Below are positions 7,278-16,278 of a stretch of DNA of 34,520 nucleotides, one piece after another. Each line of letters opens with the position of its first letter. Position 1 is the first letter of the stretch. The position numbers and the translations under genes are program-made. The stretch spans positions 1 to 34,520 of the forward strand of contig JAVZOV010000004.1 of NCBI GenBank assembly GCA_038881895.1, read 5' to 3'. The notes beneath the pieces were generated by a model. The model saw nothing but the letters and a program-made list of their open reading frames with translations, was not told the DNA's origin and searched no databases. This DNA comes from Thermoprotei archaeon (GTDB lineage Archaea > Thermoproteota > Thermoprotei > Gearchaeales > WAQG01).

Positions 7278-9581
7278 ATGAAAACTTCGGCTCAGATTTC
7301 TTTTAAGCCTTTAAGTACTTACATTGCAAAAATAATAATAAACGGTGATAGAGGATTTAAAAAGAGTTTTGGTGTGGTTCAAGAACCTTTGAGTGAGGAA
7401 GCTATAGGAATATGGAATTATCAAGTAAAAGATAATGAAATTACTGTTATATGGAAGAATACTTTCATATTAAGGTTTAAAATTCTTAATTCTGATGAAA
7501 CTCACGTTGAGCTTCTCCAATATATTGATCAGAATGATAGAATTTATGGATTAGGAGAAAAGTATGCTAGGCTTAATAGAAGATTCAAGAGATTCCACAT
7601 ATGGAATATTGATCAACCTGTTCATCTTCCTTTAGGCGATCCAATGTATGTGTCTATCCCCTTTTATATTGCTACCAATCCTAAGCGGTCTGCTGGAGTT
7701 TTTATAGATTATCCTGGATATATTTATATTGATACTGGTGTTAAATATTCCGATGGAATTTTCTTGAACATCAAATCAAATTCATTTAGAATGTACTTAA
7801 TAGTAGGTAATAATATTTATGATATTTTAAGAAATTATTCAGAACTTACTGGGAAACCTTTCATGCCACCTAAATGGGCTATCGGTTATCACCAAAGCAG
7901 ATATAGTTATATGTCTCAAGATGAAGTTTTAGATGTTGCCAATGAATTTAGAAAAAGAGGAATACCATGCGATGCAATATACTTAGATATACACCATATG
8001 GATGGATTTAAAATATTTACATGGAATCCGAAAAACTTTCCATTACCAGAGAAAATGATTGATAGACTCCATTCAATCAACATGAGACTCGTAACTATAA
8101 TAGATGTTGGTGTCAAAGCTCTGGATGGTTATGAAGTTTTTGATGATTTCAATAAGATTGATGGTTTTCTGAAAACACCAAACAAAGAACTCTTTTTAGG
8201 AGTTGTATGGCCTGGTTTATGCACATTCCCAGACTTTCTCAGATCAGAAGTAAGAAATTTATGGTCATCATACATAGCTAAATGGGTTAAACAAGGTGTT
8301 GATGGAATCTGGCTTGATATGAATGAACCCTCAATATTTCTAATGTTAGACCCATTAAAAGATGTGATCGAACAATTACCAAGTATCATTAGTAGCAATG
8401 AAAACATGGGTTTAAATGTTATTTCGCAAATTTCAAAAATATCAACAGCTATGGTTAATAAAAGTGTTGGATACGCAAAAATAGATGCCATACATAGAGA
8501 TGATGAGGGGAATGAGGTTCATCACGATGAAATACATAATGCATATCCACTTTTAGAAAACTTAGCTACATATGAAGGGTTTAAAAAAGCATATGAAGAT
8601 AAAAGAGCATTCATCCTTTCTAGGTCAGGGTTTGCAGGCATTCAAAGATTTGCAGCAATCTGGACAGGAGACAATCAAGCAGATTGGGGACACATGGAGA
8701 TTAGTATTCCTCAACTTCTCAACTTAAGCCTTTCGGGCATACCTTTTGTGGGAGCTGATGTTGGAGGATACAGCGATGACACTGAACCAGAGCTTCTAGT
8801 CAGATGGCATCAACTAGGAACTTTTTATCCTTTTTATCGAAATCACAGTGAAATTAACGCTAGAAGACATGAACCATGGGTCTTTGAAGAACCATTTGAG
8901 ACAATAATTAAAAATACTATTAAACTCAGGTATAAGCTCCTTCCTTATATTTACAAACTTTTTGTAGAGTCTCACAGAACAGGACTTCCTATAATGAGAA
9001 CACTTTCAACTGAATTTCCTTCCGATGAAAATTGCTATGATATAGATGACGAGTTCATGCTAGGAGAAGCCCTTCTGATAGCGCCAATACTAGCACCAGG
9101 TGCCAGAGCTAGAGCTGTATATCTGCCAGAAGTTAAATGGTATAATTATTGGAACGGAGAGATACTTAACCCAGGTTGGATTTTAGTTAAAGCTCCCCTT
9201 GAAATAATACCAGTCTTTATTAGAGAAAACACGGCAATACTTACAACTGATCCTAAAGAGAATGCATACGAATCTTGGGATCCAATTAAGATTGAAACAT
9301 TCATTACTAAGAAAGTGAAAACACGAATATACGATGATGACGGTGAAACCTTAAAATATCAAAAAGGAGAGTATTTTGAGACTGAGGTGGAGATCGTTCG
9401 GAACAACAATGAAATCATAGTCAACACTGAAATTTTAAACAGAAACTATAAACACTCCTTTAGGAATATCGAACTACACATTTTAAATGGATCTGGCATA
9501 GAAAACATTACGATAAATGGTGCAAAACAAAGCTTTAAGATGCAGGAGAGAACTGCTATAGCAAAGTTCGCACTAGAATAA
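7278..9581 (+). CDS. malA: Alpha-glucosidase, glycoside hydrolase family 31 (MalA-like)
   Basis: It hydrolyses terminal alpha-glucosidic bonds of malto-oligosaccharides (or possibly alpha-xylosides). It is probably intracellular, since I see no signal peptide. The nucleophile aspartate is in GIWLDMNEPSIF. The acid/base aspartate is in AAIWTGDNQADWGHM. The N-terminal beta-sandwich carries the family stretch DRIYGLGEKYARLNRRF, the (beta/alpha)8 barrel begins near MPPKWAIGYHQSRYSY, and a C-terminal beta domain follows about residue 600. ATG 7278 is chosen for its GGGAG site; ATG 7248 adds ten residues. The length slightly exceeds Sulfolobus MalA (about 690). It is divergent from the deacetylase gene, so the two may be co-regulated. 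Substrate specificity within GH31 is not certain. Confidence 0.93.
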   Translation: MKTSAQISFKPLSTYIAKIIINGDRGFKKSFGVVQEPLSEEAIGIWNYQVKDNEITVIWKNTFILRFKILNSDETHVELLQYIDQNDRIYGLGEKYARLNRRFKRFHIWNIDQPVHLPLGDPMYVSIPFYIATNPKRSAGVFIDYPGYIYIDTGVKYSDGIFLNIKSNSFRMYLIVGNNIYDILRNYSELTGKPFMPPKWAIGYHQSRYSYMSQDEVLDVANEFRKRGIPCDAIYLDIHHMDGFKIFTWNPKNFPLPEKMIDRLHSINMRLVTIIDVGVKALDGYEVFDDFNKIDGFLKTPNKELFLGVVWPGLCTFPDFLRSEVRNLWSSYIAKWVKQGVDGIWLDMNEPSIFLMLDPLKDVIEQLPSIISSNENMGLNVISQISKISTAMVNKSVGYAKIDAIHRDDEGNEVHHDEIHNAYPLLENLATYEGFKKAYEDKRAFILSRSGFAGIQRFAAIWTGDNQADWGHMEISIPQLLNLSLSGIPFVGADVGGYSDDTEPELLVRWHQLGTFYPFYRNHSEINARRHEPWVFEEPFETIIKNTIKLRYKLLPYIYKLFVESHRTGLPIMRTLSTEFPSDENCYDIDDEFMLGEALLIAPILAPGARARAVYLPEVKWYNYWNGEILNPGWILVKAPLEIIPVFIRENTAILTTDPKENAYESWDPIKIETFITKKVKTRIYDDDGETLKYQKGEYFETEVEIVRNNNEIIVNTEILNRNYKHSFRNIELHILNGSGIENITINGAKQSFKMQERTAIAKFALE

Positions 9582-9731
9582 ACAAAATGGCCTTAATCGT
9601 AACTAAAGACTTTATTTCTAAAGACAGAGTAGTATCAAATTCAATCTTTACACAATCTTAGTTAAAACATCATTATAAAGGAGATCTGTTTTTATTTGAG
9701 GTCCATTTCATAAATGTAGGGAGATCATAGC

Positions 9732-10799
9732 ATGGAAAAACACATCCTTGTATTAGGTGCAGGAGGATCTGCTGGAATTAACTTTATAAAATCATTGAGA
9801 ATGGCTACTGAAAAGTTTTACATTGTAGCAACAGATGTTAATAAATATCACTTAGAACTGGTTGATGCTGATAAATCTTACATAATACCAAAAGCAACGG
9901 ACCCAAGATATCTAGACATAGTAAACAAATTAATCCATATGGAGAAAATAGATTTCGTACATGCACAACCTGATATTGAGGTATACATTATATCTAAGAA
10001 CAGGGATAAAATCAATGCGAAAACATTTTTACCAAAACATGAAACAATCGAAATAGCTCAAAATAAGATCAAGACAAACCAAACGCTTAAAAGTAAGAAT
10101 GTGCCAGTGCCAACCTCTTATAAAATTGAGGATGTTGATTCTATAAAAAAATATTACAATGAATTAAAGGATGAAACAGGTAGAGTTTGGGTTAGAGCGC
10201 TAAAAGGAGCGGGGTCGAGAGCTTCACTGCCCGCCTATTCTCCAGAACAGATTATAGAATGGATAAATTATTGGAATAAAAAAGAAGGATTAACATATGA
10301 AGATTTTATGATATCTGAATATCTTCCTGGTGAAGAATTCGCTTTTCAAAGTATTTGGAAAGATGGAGAGTTAATAGTCTCACAAGCAAGAAAAAGAATA
10401 GAATATCTATTTGGAAACATTACGCCAAGCGGGCAAACATCAACACCATCAGTCGCAGTAACAGTTCATAATGAGCTAGTGAATAAAATAGGAACAGAAG
10501 CAATAAAAGCAATTGATGATAAACCTAATGGAGTATTTGGTGTTGATATGAAAGTTAATAAGAACGGCATACCATCAATAACAGAAATAAACGCAGGAAG
10601 ATTCTACACAACAAACAACTTTTATGTACATTTAAGTTGTAATATGCCATGGATTTATGTCAAGTTAGCATTCAATGAAAAAATCCCACAAACTAAAAAA
10701 TACAACGCAGTAGAAGCAGGATATTATTGGATAAGATTGCCAGATGCAGGCCCAGTCCTTGTTAAAGAAAGTAATTTCAAGAGTATAACGTTAATATAG
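9732..10799 (+). CDS. ATP-grasp protein of the carbamoyl-phosphate synthase-like type, substrate unknown
   Basis: ATP-grasp enzymes join a carboxylate to an amine or thiol through an acyl phosphate. The first 100 residues form a Rossmann-like preATP-grasp domain beginning HILVLGAGGSAGINFIKSL. The ATP-grasp fold follows: WVRALKGAGSRAS near 153-165 resembles the phosphate loop, ISEYLPGEEFAF is the hinge strand, and GVDMKVNKNGIPSITEINAG near 270-290 holds the metal-binding Glu and Asn. A GGGAGATCA Shine-Dalgarno stretch lies just before ATG 9732. No nearby gene reveals the substrate. It has only one ATP-grasp unit and no glutaminase partner, so it is not a CarB. A peptide ligase or sugar/amino-acid modifying ligase is possible. 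Confidence 0.85.
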   Translation: MEKHILVLGAGGSAGINFIKSLRMATEKFYIVATDVNKYHLELVDADKSYIIPKATDPRYLDIVNKLIHMEKIDFVHAQPDIEVYIISKNRDKINAKTFLPKHETIEIAQNKIKTNQTLKSKNVPVPTSYKIEDVDSIKKYYNELKDETGRVWVRALKGAGSRASLPAYSPEQIIEWINYWNKKEGLTYEDFMISEYLPGEEFAFQSIWKDGELIVSQARKRIEYLFGNITPSGQTSTPSVAVTVHNELVNKIGTEAIKAIDDKPNGVFGVDMKVNKNGIPSITEINAGRFYTTNNFYVHLSCNMPWIYVKLAFNEKIPQTKKYNAVEAGYYWIRLPDAGPVLVKESNFKSITLI

Positions 10800-10979
10800 G
10801 CTGATGTTCTCCTCGACTTATCTAACACATATTAAGCTTACTAACAATCTAGAACCAATAGGACTTTCTTGTCAAATTTCTCGTGTAAGAATCTGGAAAA
10901 GCTACGAACAAGGGCATAAAACTTTAAGAGCTGAGATCTCTTTTTCAATTTAGAACAAGTTATGCATTTAATTAAGTTA

Positions 10980-10990
10980 GATTTATTTGT
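10980..10990 (+). promoter_or_regulatory. Possible TATA box before the ornithine cyclodeaminase-family gene
   Basis: GATTTATTTGT lies about 36 bases before ATG 11021, which has no Shine-Dalgarno motif, so a short leader is predicted. The rest of the 220-base gap from 10800 shows a small AAGAG/CTCTT hairpin near 10924-10942 and nothing else I recognise. Confidence 0.35.
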
Positions 10991-11020
10991 TTCTAGTTCC
11001 AAAATTATTTTTGATTAAAC

Positions 11021-11980
11021 ATGGTTCTTATAATACCACGTAGTATGGTTGAAGAATTACTTAAACCTACGGACGTTGTAAAAATTGTTGAAAAAGTTTT
11101 CGTGGATCGCGGTTTAGGTAAGGTAACACTTCCTTCCAGAATTTGGGTTGATTCTAAAGTAGGTTCTTTTGGATTAATGCCTTCTTATATGGCGGGTGAG
11201 AACGCTCTTGGTTTTAAGGGTGTATTCTTTAACCCAATCAGAAAACCAACAATTAGAGCGTTTATTGGGCTTATAGATCCAGAAGACGGTAGTTTAATTG
11301 CATTAATGGATGGTGACTATATAACTGCAATGCGTACTGGCGGTATTGGTGCTGTTGCGGCTGATAAACTTTCAAGACAAGATTCTCATGTAGTTGCTGT
11401 TTATGGTTGTGGTGTTCAGGGTAGAGCCCAGGTTATTGTACTCCAAGTAGTTAGGAAAATCGAAACTGTTTACGCTTATGATTCCCACAAACCAAGTTTA
11501 GATAATTATATTAAAGAAATGTCCGAAAGACTTGGTATTGAAGTTAGACCTATGAATAATCCTAATGAACGTGTTACTGATGCTGACATAATTATTACTA
11601 CAACTACTTCACGTGAACCTGTTTTTGATGGAAGGTTAGTAAAGGATGGAACTCACATTAATGGTATTGGTTCATTTTCACCTGAGACTAGGGAAATTGA
11701 TGAAAATGTCGTGATGCGTGCTAGTAAAATATTTGTTGATTTTAAGGATGATGCAATAAAATCTGGTGATCTAAAAATACCTCTTGACAAAGGTCTCATT
11801 AAACTGAGCTCTGTCTATGAATTATCTGATCTTCTAGTCGGCAAAGTACAAGGAAGACAAAGTTCTACAGAGATCACATTTTTTAAATCCGTTGGAGCAG
11901 CAATATTTGATGTGGCTACAGCGATTTGGGTTTATAATGAAGCTAAAAAGAAAGATTTAGGAATAGAAATGGCATTATGA
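11021..11980 (+). CDS. Ornithine cyclodeaminase / alanine dehydrogenase (mu-crystallin) family protein
   Basis: This NAD(P)-dependent family includes ornithine cyclodeaminase (ornithine to proline plus ammonia), archaeal alanine dehydrogenase and related imine reductases. The substrate lysine is in LGFKGVF (about residue 67). The ITAMRTGGIGAVAAD stretch matches the conserved region before the nucleotide site. The Rossmann motif is VYGCGVQGRAQ (about 127-137), and DFKDDA near 242 is also typical. The length of 319 residues is normal. Its 3' end overlaps the convergent tyrA stop by six bases, so the two transcripts run into one another. The nearby arginine genes make an ornithine role conceivable, but alanine dehydrogenase is at least as likely in archaea. 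Confidence 0.88.
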   Translation: MVLIIPRSMVEELLKPTDVVKIVEKVFVDRGLGKVTLPSRIWVDSKVGSFGLMPSYMAGENALGFKGVFFNPIRKPTIRAFIGLIDPEDGSLIALMDGDYITAMRTGGIGAVAADKLSRQDSHVVAVYGCGVQGRAQVIVLQVVRKIETVYAYDSHKPSLDNYIKEMSERLGIEVRPMNNPNERVTDADIIITTTTSREPVFDGRLVKDGTHINGIGSFSPETREIDENVVMRASKIFVDFKDDAIKSGDLKIPLDKGLIKLSSVYELSDLLVGKVQGRQSSTEITFFKSVGAAIFDVATAIWVYNEAKKKDLGIEMAL

Positions 11981-12820
11981 AAGATCTTGAGAATAAATAA
12001 CACTATAAATCTTTTTATATGAGTTGCGGTCAATCTTTAGTTGATTTTTTAAGTTTAAAATAAGATTTTGAAGCTCACCATCCTTTAATCTAAAAATTTC
12101 TTTCATAATGTTTATGTAGTTCACTATAGCTTTCTTCGATGATTCATTCATTATAACTTCTGATATTAGATTCGCATCCTCACTTAACATAGCGTTTACA
12201 TACATGGAGAAGAACTTGAAGGATGTTCCAGAAAGTTTTTTAATTAACTCTTCATGATCTTTTATCATCATAGCAATTGAGAGACCCGTTATGTATGGTA
12301 TTCCTAACACTATTCCCATCATATTATCATGTGTTTCCCAATCTATCATTATTATATTTGCATTAAGCTCTTCAAAAAATCGTTTCACACTGTTAGCATC
12401 ATTTTCTCTACCTGGTACTGGAATGATAGCTATTGGAGTATTTTTGATTGTTTTAGCTCCTGGACCAAAAAGAGGATGTACAGAACATACAGATACAGTT
12501 CTAGGATACTTTAAATACATTGATATAATACTTCTCTTAAAAGATGCGATATCAAATATTATTTTATTATCTAAGGTGAATGATAATAACTCTAAAAGCA
12601 CATCTGAAACTTTACTGAGTGTGACAGCTATTATTATCATGTCATTTTTCTTGACTAGAGATTCTAATTTCTCTTCATAATCTATGTTTAATTGTGCTGC
12701 AACTTTATACATCTGATCTGTATTTATATCATATATTGTAATATGGTACATTTCTTTAAGTTGAGAAGCCAGCCATGAACCCATCCTGCCCGCTCCACCA
12801 ATTATTCCTATATACAACAT
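11975..12820 (-). CDS. tyrA: Prephenate dehydrogenase
   Basis: It oxidises prephenate to 4-hydroxyphenylpyruvate, the tyrosine branch, using NAD(P). The N-terminal Rossmann motif is IGIIGGAGRMGSWLASQL. The TyrA signature SVCSVHPLFGPGAK contains the catalytic histidine, and the C-terminal half is the helical dimerisation domain. I start at ATG 12820, which has GAGGGTG eight bases upstream; the frame is open to 12850, but that would prefix ten residues before the first beta strand. It is the last gene of the aro operon, directly after chorismate mutase, and the two proteins together convert chorismate to the tyrosine precursor. There is no fused mutase and no ACT domain, so feedback control is not visible here. 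Confidence 0.93.
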   Translation of the reverse strand: MLYIGIIGGAGRMGSWLASQLKEMYHITIYDINTDQMYKVAAQLNIDYEEKLESLVKKNDMIIIAVTLSKVSDVLLELLSFTLDNKIIFDIASFKRSIISMYLKYPRTVSVCSVHPLFGPGAKTIKNTPIAIIPVPGRENDANSVKRFFEELNANIIMIDWETHDNMMGIVLGIPYITGLSIAMMIKDHEELIKKLSGTSFKFFSMYVNAMLSEDANLISEVIMNESSKKAIVNYINIMKEIFRLKDGELQNLILNLKNQLKIDRNSYKKIYSVIYSQDLS

Positions 12821-12853
12821 AATTTGAACACCCTCATGAATGTTTAACATTAT

Positions 12854-13090
12854 CTATTTTTCGAAACCCTTACATAAATTTATTATTTCTTTAAAAACTA
12901 ATTTATAAATACCAGCTTTTTGTAGTACTTCAATCTCTCTTTTGCAATCTTCTATCGGCATATTCATTCTCTTTTTTAATTCTCCTATTTCTTTACAAAG
13001 TTGCATTCTTTTATTTAGAAGTCTTATTATTTCATCGTCTATAGTATCTATTTGTTTTCTTATCTTTAAGATGTTATTTTCCCACTCCAT
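12854..13090 (-). CDS. aroQ: Chorismate mutase, AroQ type, monofunctional
   Basis: It converts chorismate to prephenate, feeding both phenylalanine and tyrosine. The product is a small all-helical protein: IRKQIDTIDDEIIRLLNKRM is the characteristic first helix with its active-site arginine. It is followed by CKEIGELKKRM with the conserved lysine, and then by the shorter C-terminal helices. ATG 13090 is preferred because AGGTGG lies five bases upstream; a GTG at 13099 in the same frame would add three residues. The resulting length of about 78 residues is short for AroQ but complete through the third helix. The gene overlaps the end of aroC, so it is probably translationally coupled. Confidence 0.9.
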   Translation of the reverse strand: MEWENNILKIRKQIDTIDDEIIRLLNKRMQLCKEIGELKKRMNMPIEDCKREIEVLQKAGIYKLVFKEIINLCKGFEK

Positions 13091-14139
13091 GACAACCACC
13101 TAAGTAAATGATCAGCAATAACTATTGATGTAACCGATTCAACAACAGGGACAGCACGAATTGCTATACATGGATCATGCCGTCCTTCGACGATTATTTC
13201 GGTTTCTTCCATCTTTGAAAGATCAACAGTTCTCTGCTTTTTTCTTATTGATGATGTAGGCTTAACAACAACTCTAAAAATAATAGGCATACCATTACTA
13301 ATACCCCCATTAATACCACCAGCGTTATTAGTTGACGTGATAATCTTGACATTATTAATGATATAAGGATCATTCGCCTCACTTCCTTTCATCTTAGACA
13401 ACTTAAAACCTGCACCAAACTCTATCCCCTTTATTGCCGGTATTGTAAACATAGCTTTTGCCAAATCTCCATCAAGTGTATCAATAGGAGGCTCACCTAA
13501 ACCAACAGGAACATTTAATACTATAGTTTCTATAACACCACCAACACTATCTCCCTCTTTCATTATTATTTTAATGTAATCCTCCATTTTATTGCTAGTT
13601 TCAATGTGAGGACATCGAACTTGACTTTTGTACACATTTTCTCTGATCTCACTCAATGTTACTACAGGGGATTCTATAGGTCCAATATTTATAATGTAAG
13701 AATACACTTCTATATTATATAAAGAAAGAAGCTTCTTAGCTATAGCACCAGCCATCACTAAACCTGCAGTTATCCTCCCAGAAAAAATACCACCACCTCT
13801 GTAATCATTAAATCCCTTATATTTAATGTAAGAGACGTAATCGGCGTGACCTGGTCTCGGAATATATCGTATCATCTCGTAAGTATTAGAAATAACATCC
13901 TTATTCCAAACTACCATAGTAATTGGAGCTCCTGTAGTATAACCATTAAATACTCCTGAAAGAATCTCAACTTTATCCTCTTCCTTTCTTTGACTAACAT
14001 AAAGACTCAAACCAGGTTTCCTTTTATCCAACTCTTTTTGTATATCATCCTCTGAAATTCTTAAACCTGGTGGACAACCTTCAATTAATACACCTACAAG
14101 TTTACCATGACTCTCACCAAAGAGTGATACCCTGAACAT
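13066..14139 (-). CDS. aroC: Chorismate synthase
   Basis: It makes chorismate from EPSP using reduced FMN. Family signatures are visible: FRVSLFGESHGKLVGVLIEG at the N-terminus, YRGGGIFSGRITAG in the middle, and GRHDPCIAIRAVPVVES near the C-terminus. The ATG-based product of 357 residues lacks the short leading segment usually present before FRV. Upstream in the same frame, codons ATT CTT GGC GTA (14151-14140) would encode ILGV. A Shine-Dalgarno stretch GAGGTGA sits six bases before that ATT, whereas ATG 14139 has none nearby. The real start may therefore be the non-AUG codon ATT at 14151. It follows aroA by 12 bases. Confidence 0.95.
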   Translation of the reverse strand: MFRVSLFGESHGKLVGVLIEGCPPGLRISEDDIQKELDKRKPGLSLYVSQRKEEDKVEILSGVFNGYTTGAPITMVVWNKDVISNTYEMIRYIPRPGHADYVSYIKYKGFNDYRGGGIFSGRITAGLVMAGAIAKKLLSLYNIEVYSYIINIGPIESPVVTLSEIRENVYKSQVRCPHIETSNKMEDYIKIIMKEGDSVGGVIETIVLNVPVGLGEPPIDTLDGDLAKAMFTIPAIKGIEFGAGFKLSKMKGSEANDPYIINNVKIITSTNNAGGINGGISNGMPIIFRVVVKPTSSIRKKQRTVDLSKMEETEIIVEGRHDPCIAIRAVPVVESVTSIVIADHLLRWLSWSGKITS

Positions 14140-14151
14140 TACGCCAAGAAT

Positions 14152-15399
14152 TTACATCACCTCGATATTTCCACCCAATATTTTTATATGATCTAAAAAT
14201 AACGGATATGAATCAACAATACTTTCAACACCTTTAATTATACTACATCCTTCTGCAGCTAGTGCAGCAACAGTAAAAGCCATGGCGATTCTATGATCAC
14301 CAAACGAATTCAACGTTGCTCCTTTCAACTTCTCACGACCTTTAATTTCAATATAATCTACACCATTTGTAACATCAACACCCATTCGCCTAAGATTCTC
14401 ACTAGTTGTTTTTATTCTATCACTCTCCTTAAACCTCAAGTGTGAAATACCTCTAATAATAGTCCTACCTTTAGCATAAGCACCAAGCACTGAAAGAATA
14501 GGTACTATATCAGGCATATCAGAACAATCAACCTCAATACCTTCTAAGACGTTCTTTTCAACATCAACATAGTCTGATCCAATCGTCACTTTAGCCCCCA
14601 TTTCTTTAATTATGTTAATAAATGCTTTATCAGGTTGCACATCATCTGGTTTTAAATTTAAAACACGTACGCGTCCCAAGAGATTACCAATTGCAAACAG
14701 AAAGGCCGCCGATGAATAATCCCCCGGAACAGTAAATGTAATAGGTTTGTACGACTGACGCTCAACATTAAACATCGTTCCATGCTGTTTAACAGTTACA
14801 CCAAAAGATTTCATCGTTCGTATTGTCATGTCTATGTATGGTTTAGAAACCATTTTGCCTACCACATTAATAGTTAATCCTATTTTAGGCGATATTATCA
14901 GTAACCCAGAAATGAACTGAGATGATACTGAGCCATCAATCTCAATATTATCGGAAACGTTTTTTCCACCCATTACTGCTAATGGCGGTCTCCCCTTCCT
15001 TGTTACAACGAGCGCACCTAGCTGTCTTAATGCATTTTCAAGCGATTCCATTGGTCTTTTTCTTAGAGAATTACTACCAGTGAGTATTGTTAACCCATGC
15101 ACTAAAGATGCTACCGATGCAGCAAATCTTATCGTAGTCCCTGAATCTCTGCAATTTATCACATTATCAGGTTCTACAGGTTTCTCTACACCCATAACCA
15201 CTGCATTTTTTATTTTTCCACCAAAAGCTCTTATAGCTCGCATACTGGCATTAGTGTCTGCTGAATTCAGCATATTAAGTATCCTTGTTTCTCCATCAGT
15301 TAAAAGTGCTATAAAAAGTGCTCTATGAGTATAACTTTTTGAAGGTGGAGCAGATATTATGCCTTCTAAATACTTTGCAGGATATACTTTAATTCTCAT
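14152..15399 (-). CDS. aroA: 3-phosphoshikimate 1-carboxyvinyltransferase (EPSP synthase)
   Basis: It transfers enolpyruvate from PEP to shikimate-3-phosphate. The active-site lysine and arginine motif PPSKSYTHRA is near the N-terminus. The PEP-site loop is DSGTTIRF, and LRKRPMESL carries the conserved arginine of the hinge region. RFKESDRIKTT and FGDHRIAMAF are C-terminal family signatures. The two-lobed fold occupies the usual length of about 415 residues. ATG 15399 has GGTGG five bases upstream and is preferred to the GTG at 15408, which adds three residues. It lies 21 bases after aroK and 12 bases before aroC in the operon. Confidence 0.96.
   Translation of the reverse strand: MRIKVYPAKYLEGIISAPPSKSYTHRALFIALLTDGETRILNMLNSADTNASMRAIRAFGGKIKNAVVMGVEKPVEPDNVINCRDSGTTIRFAASVASLVHGLTILTGSNSLRKRPMESLENALRQLGALVVTRKGRPPLAVMGGKNVSDNIEIDGSVSSQFISGLLIISPKIGLTINVVGKMVSKPYIDMTIRTMKSFGVTVKQHGTMFNVERQSYKPITFTVPGDYSSAAFLFAIGNLLGRVRVLNLKPDDVQPDKAFINIIKEMGAKVTIGSDYVDVEKNVLEGIEVDCSDMPDIVPILSVLGAYAKGRTIIRGISHLRFKESDRIKTTSENLRRMGVDVTNGVDYIEIKGREKLKGATLNSFGDHRIAMAFTVAALAAEGCSIIKGVESIVDSYPLFLDHIKILGGNIEVM
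14157..14163 (-). promoter_or_regulatory. Ribosome binding site placed for an ATT start of aroC
   Basis: GAGGTGA on the minus strand lies inside the last codons of aroA, closely before ATT 14151 and about 17 bases before ATG 14139. The spacing suits the ATT codon much better. Confidence 0.45.
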
Positions 15400-15420
15400 T
15401 TCAACCACCAGACAGATTCT

Positions 15421-16278
15421 TTACAATACATCATCATACTCTAGCCTCCTTGTCTCTGTTACTATTATCCTTCTTTCATATTTCTTCCAAACATCTATAA
15501 TCAATTCTGGTTCATCAGTCACTGCTACTATTCCAGGTCCTGTACCAGTTACTCCCGCAGCTTTAGCACCTGATTTTAGAGCATCCCATACTGGTGCTAA
15601 ATCTATCTTTAAAGGTAAGGAAACTAAAAGACCATTAAATGTTAGAGCATTCAACCACTGTTTTTTTAATGCAAGATCAATAGGTATTTGCATTAAATTT
15701 CCTATTCTTCTAAAGGCATCTTTATCTACTAGAGATTTAGTCGTATGGTAAGGCGGAACTAATATCACAACTTTCATCTCTTCTATATCATATGAAGACA
15801 AGATCTCGAATGATCTATTATCAGTTACATGAATGCCCCCAAACATCGAGGCACATGCATCATCAAATGCTCCTGTGATCGTGACACCCGCGTTCATAGC
15901 AGTCTTTATGCCAAGTTTTATAATATCGTGTTTTCTCAAATTAATACCCAGTGCTTTAAGAGATGCATCTATAATGGCATTGGCAACAGCGCTACTGCTT
16001 TTAAGTCCTCTTGAAATAGGTATCTCAGAATTTATATCTAAATATAACCCACTTTGAATTTTGAATTCTTGTTTAAGTAAATTAAATAATGCATTAACTA
16101 GTTTATTATCAACAACAATGTTCTCATCATTTACTTTTACAGACGATTTTAATGAATCTTCATCAATAATCTCTGCTTTAACGTGAACTCTTAATTTTAC
16201 ACCTGCTGAAGCTCCTATTCCAGTTGGTAGAGCATTTACCACACTTATTGCACCATATGCTATACTTTCACCTCTCAT
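15421..16278 (-). CDS. aroK: Shikimate kinase, archaeal GHMP type
   Basis: It phosphorylates shikimate at the 3-hydroxyl. Archaea use a GHMP-superfamily enzyme unrelated to bacterial AroK. GHMP motif 2 is seen as PISRGLKSSSAVANAIIDAS (the ATP loop), and a glycine-rich C-terminal motif as GVTGTGPGIVAV. AYGAISVVNALPTGIGASAG at the N-terminus is typical of the archaeal enzyme. ATG 16278 has GGGGAT four bases upstream and matches the usual family N-terminus; ATG 16305 is in frame but adds nine residues that deepen the overlap with aroE. The gene overlaps the end of aroE by about 11 bases. Confidence 0.94.
   Translation of the reverse strand: MRGESIAYGAISVVNALPTGIGASAGVKLRVHVKAEIIDEDSLKSSVKVNDENIVVDNKLVNALFNLLKQEFKIQSGLYLDINSEIPISRGLKSSSAVANAIIDASLKALGINLRKHDIIKLGIKTAMNAGVTITGAFDDACASMFGGIHVTDNRSFEILSSYDIEEMKVVILVPPYHTTKSLVDKDAFRRIGNLMQIPIDLALKKQWLNALTFNGLLVSLPLKIDLAPVWDALKSGAKAAGVTGTGPGIVAVTDEPELIIDVWKKYERRIIVTETRRLEYDDVL

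Noticed and set aside
10800-11020. Possible tRNA or riboswitch in the gap before the ornithine cyclodeaminase-family gene
   Set aside because: No cloverleaf, no TTCGA-like T arm and no riboswitch core that I recognise.
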